64,000 bases of DNA from an uncultured Verrucomicrobiota bacterium. GTDB lineage: Bacteria > Verrucomicrobiota > Kiritimatiellia > CAIQIC01 > Lenti-01. Position numbers and translations under genes: made by a program. A model generated the notes under the pieces. The model searched no databases and was not told the origin of the DNA. It saw nothing but the letters and a program-made list of their open reading frames with translations. Below, in pieces: positions 61,705 through 64,000 of the stretch. Where the stretch lies: contig CALKWZ010000073.1 in NCBI GenBank assembly GCA_938003985.1, forward strand, positions 1 to 64,000. Direction: 5' to 3'. How positions within the stretch are numbered: position 1 is the first letter of the stretch; the number at the start of each line of letters is the position of its first letter.

Positions 61705-62274
61705 ATGAGCCACGTGCTGCCCATCCGAACCTACGGCGATCCCGTCTTGCGGGAGCCCGCCCGGCCCGTCGCGAAATTGACGCCGGAAATCCAGACGTTG
61801 ATCGACGACCTGTTCGCGACGATGCGCGCGGCGCAGGGCGTGGGCCTGGCCGCCCAGCAGGTCGGGCGCACGGAATCCATTTGCGTCGTCGAATTGCCCG
61901 AGGCCTACGACCGCGAAGACGAGGAAGGCCCCCGGCTCAATCCGGACGTGCCCCTCGCCCTGGTCCTGATCAATCCCAAGATCGTCGAGGAATCGGACGA
62001 GACCTGTTCCATGGAGGAAGGGTGCCTCAGTTTTCCCGACGTCCGCGGCAACGTCGAGCGCGCCTGGAGCGTCGTGGTGGAGCACCTGGATCGCGAGGGT
62101 CGTCCGCGACAAACGAAACTAAACGGATTTTTCGCCCGGGCGGCGCAGCACGAGATCGACCACTTGGCCGGCGAACTCTTCGTCGATCGCTTCAGCTACG
62201 TCAAGAAACTCGCGGTGAAAACCAAACTCCGGCAGCTCCGGGATGAGACGCTGGAGAAAATGCACGGGGCTTGA
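61705..62274 (+). CDS. def: Peptide deformylase
   Basis: A 189-residue metalloenzyme removing the N-formyl group from nascent proteins. Motif 1 is GVGLAAQQVG (about residues 48-57), motif 2 EEGCLSFPDV with the metal-ligand Cys (about residue 109), and motif 3 QHEIDHLAGELFVDR (about residues 149-163). Length is normal. The N terminus HVLPIRTYGDPVLREPA is standard. It is followed at 13 nt by the nitroreductase remnant. No fmt is nearby. Confidence 0.97.
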   Translation: MSHVLPIRTYGDPVLREPARPVAKLTPEIQTLIDDLFATMRAAQGVGLAAQQVGRTESICVVELPEAYDREDEEGPRLNPDVPLALVLINPKIVEESDETCSMEEGCLSFPDVRGNVERAWSVVVEHLDREGRPRQTKLNGFFARAAQHEIDHLAGELFVDRFSYVKKLAVKTKLRQLRDETLEKMHGA

Positions 62275-62287
62275 TTCCGGGCGGCGC

Positions 62288-62805
62288 ATGAATCCCCGTC
62301 TCGATCCGCTTTTCGCCCGCCGCAGCGTCCGCCAGTCCAGCCCCGTCCCGTTCCCGCGAACTTGATCCAGGACGTGCTGGAAGCCGCCATGGCCGCGCCA
62401 TCGGCGAACGCCAAAGACCCATGGGAAATCATCGTCGTCCAGGAGCCCGCCACCCTCGCGAAGATGGCGGCCGGCTTGCCGTATGGCCGCATGTTGGCCG
62501 AAGCCGCCGTCGGGTTCGTCGTCTGCGGCGACTTGCGGCGCGCCAACGGCCAACAGCTATCCTATCTGCTGCAAGACGGCTCCGCCTGCATCGAAAACCT
62601 GCTGGTGGCGCTCTCGCTGTTGGGACTGGGCGGAGTTTGGCTCGGGGTGCATCCGCGCGCAGACCGTTTGGAACACGTGCGCCGGTTGTTCCAACTCCCG
62701 GAAGGCATCGTGCCCGTCGGCGTGGTAGCCGCCGGCTATCCGGCCGAAACGCCGCCGCCCCGCACGCGTTTCGCGTCCGAACGGGTCCACCGCGAAACCT
62801 GGTAG
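62288..62805 (+). pseudogene. Nitroreductase-family gene with an internal frameshift
   Basis: The ATG at 62288 opens a typical start (MNPRLDPLFARRSVRQ), but this frame ends at a TGA near 62363. The rest of the protein continues in the -1 frame from about 62345, as LIQDVLEAAMAAPSANAKDPWEIIVV, then ENLLVALSLLGLGGVWLGVHP and a normal C terminus at 62805. Repaired, it would be about 172 residues, the usual length for small FMN-dependent nitroreductases. One missing base in the run around the SSPVPFPR codons explains it. It could be a real pseudogene, a sequencing error, or a truncated protein from the TTG at 62362 that lacks the FMN-binding RRSxR motif. Confidence 0.75.
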
Positions 62806-62809
62806 CCGG

Positions 62810-63160
62810 CTAGAACCCCCGCTGGATCGACAGCGTCGCGCGCGGATCTTCGCCCTCCATCGACGTTTCGTAGCCCATCCAGATGCCGGTCTGCGGCAAG
62901 CGGAATTCCACCCCCCGCACGCGCGGATCGGCATCCCACGTCGACAGTTCCGCCAGCGTGGGCCGTTCGATTTTCAGGCGCATGTCGGGCGCCTGGGCCG
63001 GATAGAGCCAAGCCAGGCTCAGGCGCTCCATGCCGGCGCGCAACGCGGGCGTGCTCAGGGTCAACAGCGGCGGCGGCGCGGCCGCCGGTTCGGTCGCCAG
63101 CGCCGCCGCGGCCAGGAACAACGCTCCGCCCCAGGTCCAGATGGCCCGATTGCCGATCAT
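62810..63160 (-). CDS. Small secreted protein of unknown function
   Basis: A 116-residue protein. Signal peptide about residues 1-23 (WTWGGALFLAAAALATE). A single beta-rich domain follows with no cysteines; the C-terminal GVEFRLPQTGIWMGYETSM and LSIQRGF resemble edge strands of a small sandwich. A promoter of the leaderless type ends 6 nt before the ATG. It converges with the nitroreductase remnant. No family recognised. Confidence 0.65.
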   Translation of the reverse strand: MIGNRAIWTWGGALFLAAAALATEPAAAPPPLLTLSTPALRAGMERLSLAWLYPAQAPDMRLKIERPTLAELSTWDADPRVRGVEFRLPQTGIWMGYETSMEGEDPRATLSIQRGF

Positions 63161-63166
63161 GCGGCG

Positions 63167-63195
63167 ATCCTATTCGATCCCTCGCGGCGGCGCCA
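63167..63195 (-). promoter_or_regulatory. Promoter of the small secreted protein, leaderless type
   Basis: A weak -35 TGGCGC (63190-63195), a 17-nt spacer and TAGGAT (63167-63172), with 6 nt to the ATG at 63160. Confidence 0.45.
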
Positions 63196-63260
63196 CCCCA
63201 AACGCATGGCCATCTTCGCGCTTGCCATCGCCCCCCGGATTGGCCCAACATCCGCGCATC

Positions 63261-64000
63261 ATGGCGAGGATTCTCATCACGGGCGGCTGCGGCTTCATCG
63301 GCTCGAATCTGGCCGTGGCGTTCCGGCAGCAGGGCGCTCGCGTCGTGGTCTTCGACAATCTTTCGCGGCGCGGTTCGGAGATCCTGCTCCGGCGCGTCCA
63401 GGAAGCCGGCGCCGAATTCGTCCGCGGCGACATCCGGCATCCGGCCGATCTCGAACAGGTGGCTGGCCCCGTCGATTTGCTGATCGAATGCAGCGCCGAA
63501 CCGTCCGTCTTGGTCGGCGTCAACGGCGACGACGCCGAATTCATGGTCCAGAACAATCTGGTGGGCTCGCTGCACTGCTTCGAGTTCGCGCGGAAGCGCC
63601 GGGCGCCGGTGATCTTCCTCTCCACGTCCCGCGTGTATCCCTACGACGCCCTCAACCGGCAGGAATACCGGGAAGAAGCCACCCGGTTCGTGCCCGCGCG
63701 GGAAAGCGCGGGCTTCGGCCCCGCCGGCGTCGGCGTCGATTTTCCCCTCCAGGGCGCGCGGTCGCTGTACGGCGCAACAAAACTGGCCTCGGAAATCATG
63801 CTGCAGGAATACAGCCACCAATACGATTTGCCGGCGGTCATCGACCGCTGCGGCGTCGTGGCCGGCCCGTGGCAGCTCGGCAAGCAGGACCAAGGCGTGT
63901 TCACGCATTGGCTGGTCAGCCACCGCCTGAACCGCCCGCTGGCCTATATCGGGTTCGGCGGCCAGGGCAAGCAGGTGCGGGATCTCCTGCATATCGACGA
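63261..64000 (+). CDS. NAD-dependent sugar-nucleotide epimerase (CDP-paratose 2-epimerase-like), 5' part
   Basis: The first 246 residues are visible; the gene runs off the right edge. It is an extended short-chain dehydrogenase: NAD loop GGCGFIGSN (about residues 8-16), VVFDNLSRRGSE, SAEPSV, catalytic Ser/Thr in FLSTSRVYPY, and YGATK (about residues 173-177). The RRGSE, SRVYP, RCGVVAGPWQ and GKQVRDLLHI segments match CDP-paratose/CDP-tyvelose 2-epimerase-type proteins used in surface-glycan synthesis. The ATG at 63261 has no Shine-Dalgarno sequence. Confidence 0.88.
   Translation, partial: MARILITGGCGFIGSNLAVAFRQQGARVVVFDNLSRRGSEILLRRVQEAGAEFVRGDIRHPADLEQVAGPVDLLIECSAEPSVLVGVNGDDAEFMVQNNLVGSLHCFEFARKRRAPVIFLSTSRVYPYDALNRQEYREEATRFVPARESAGFGPAGVGVDFPLQGARSLYGATKLASEIMLQEYSHQYDLPAVIDRCGVVAGPWQLGKQDQGVFTHWLVSHRLNRPLAYIGFGGQGKQVRDLLHID

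Overview
The window is GC-rich (about two thirds G+C) and almost fully coding, with about 50 genes on both strands. It looks like a chromosome from a Gram-negative member of the PVC superphylum, most plausibly Kiritimatiellota or a close verrucomicrobial relative. This is inferred from gene content: ExbB/ExbD/TonB, Lnt, an inverse autotransporter, the KARI subtype, a NamZ-like muramidase, and very large secreted proteins ending in a thrombospondin-3-like DxDGDGxPD segment followed by a W/Y-rich 'YSIWRATN' type tail. No marker gene is present to fix the taxon.

Layout. 1-4400: a membrane-anchored protein and leuS (minus), a cupin and a glycine-rich RRM protein (plus). 4527-8295: a three-gene minus-strand glycan cluster with ATGA overlaps (large membrane glycosyltransferase, GT2 glycosyltransferase, flippase). 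8383-10122: an orphan transglutaminase-like protein. 10586-12266: an AT-richer accessory island that reads as a small integrase-less integron cassette array, with a promoter, an attI-like GTTCTGC site, two attC-like sites and small secreted proteins. 12300-13898: a DUF1801 protein and glycerate kinase. 13987-26027: a 2531-residue secreted GH18 plus amidase protein, divergent from a 1408-residue inverse autotransporter with a beta-helix passenger. 26107-32540: a methyltransferase, mgtE, a thioredoxin-fold lipoprotein-like protein, an ABC-2 transporter whose two genes are separated by four tandem palindromes, and ilvC. 32621-39887: a redoxin-like protein, a spermidine-synthase/membrane fusion, a secreted amidohydrolase and a methyltransferase. 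39918-46127: a TPR protein, citrate synthase, L28, the ExbB/ExbD/TonB operon, a secreted protein and a sugar-isomerase-like protein. 46232-64000: tRNA-Arg(CCU), a triple-repeat secreted protein, a NamZ-like protein, msrA, a heterodimeric ABC exporter, lnt-prfB (prfB with the programmed +1 frameshift), a clan CD peptidase, a split chromate transporter, an NtrC-type two-component system, def, a frameshifted nitroreductase, a small secreted protein and a sugar-nucleotide epimerase that runs off the right edge.

How it works together. Much of the window serves the envelope: glycan assembly and flipping, peptidoglycan hydrolysis (GH18/amidase, NamZ), lipoprotein acylation (Lnt), energised outer-membrane transport (ExbB/ExbD/TonB) and large surface proteins. 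The rest is housekeeping: LeuRS, KARI, citrate synthase, L28, RF2, deformylase, MsrA.

Two global signals stand out. Many first genes of transcription units carry a TTGnnn-16/17/18-TAnnnT-like promoter ending only 6-10 nt before the ATG, so their mRNAs should be leaderless or nearly so. The cassette array shows reciprocal matching of R'' and R' boxes between neighbouring units, as integron recombination predicts.
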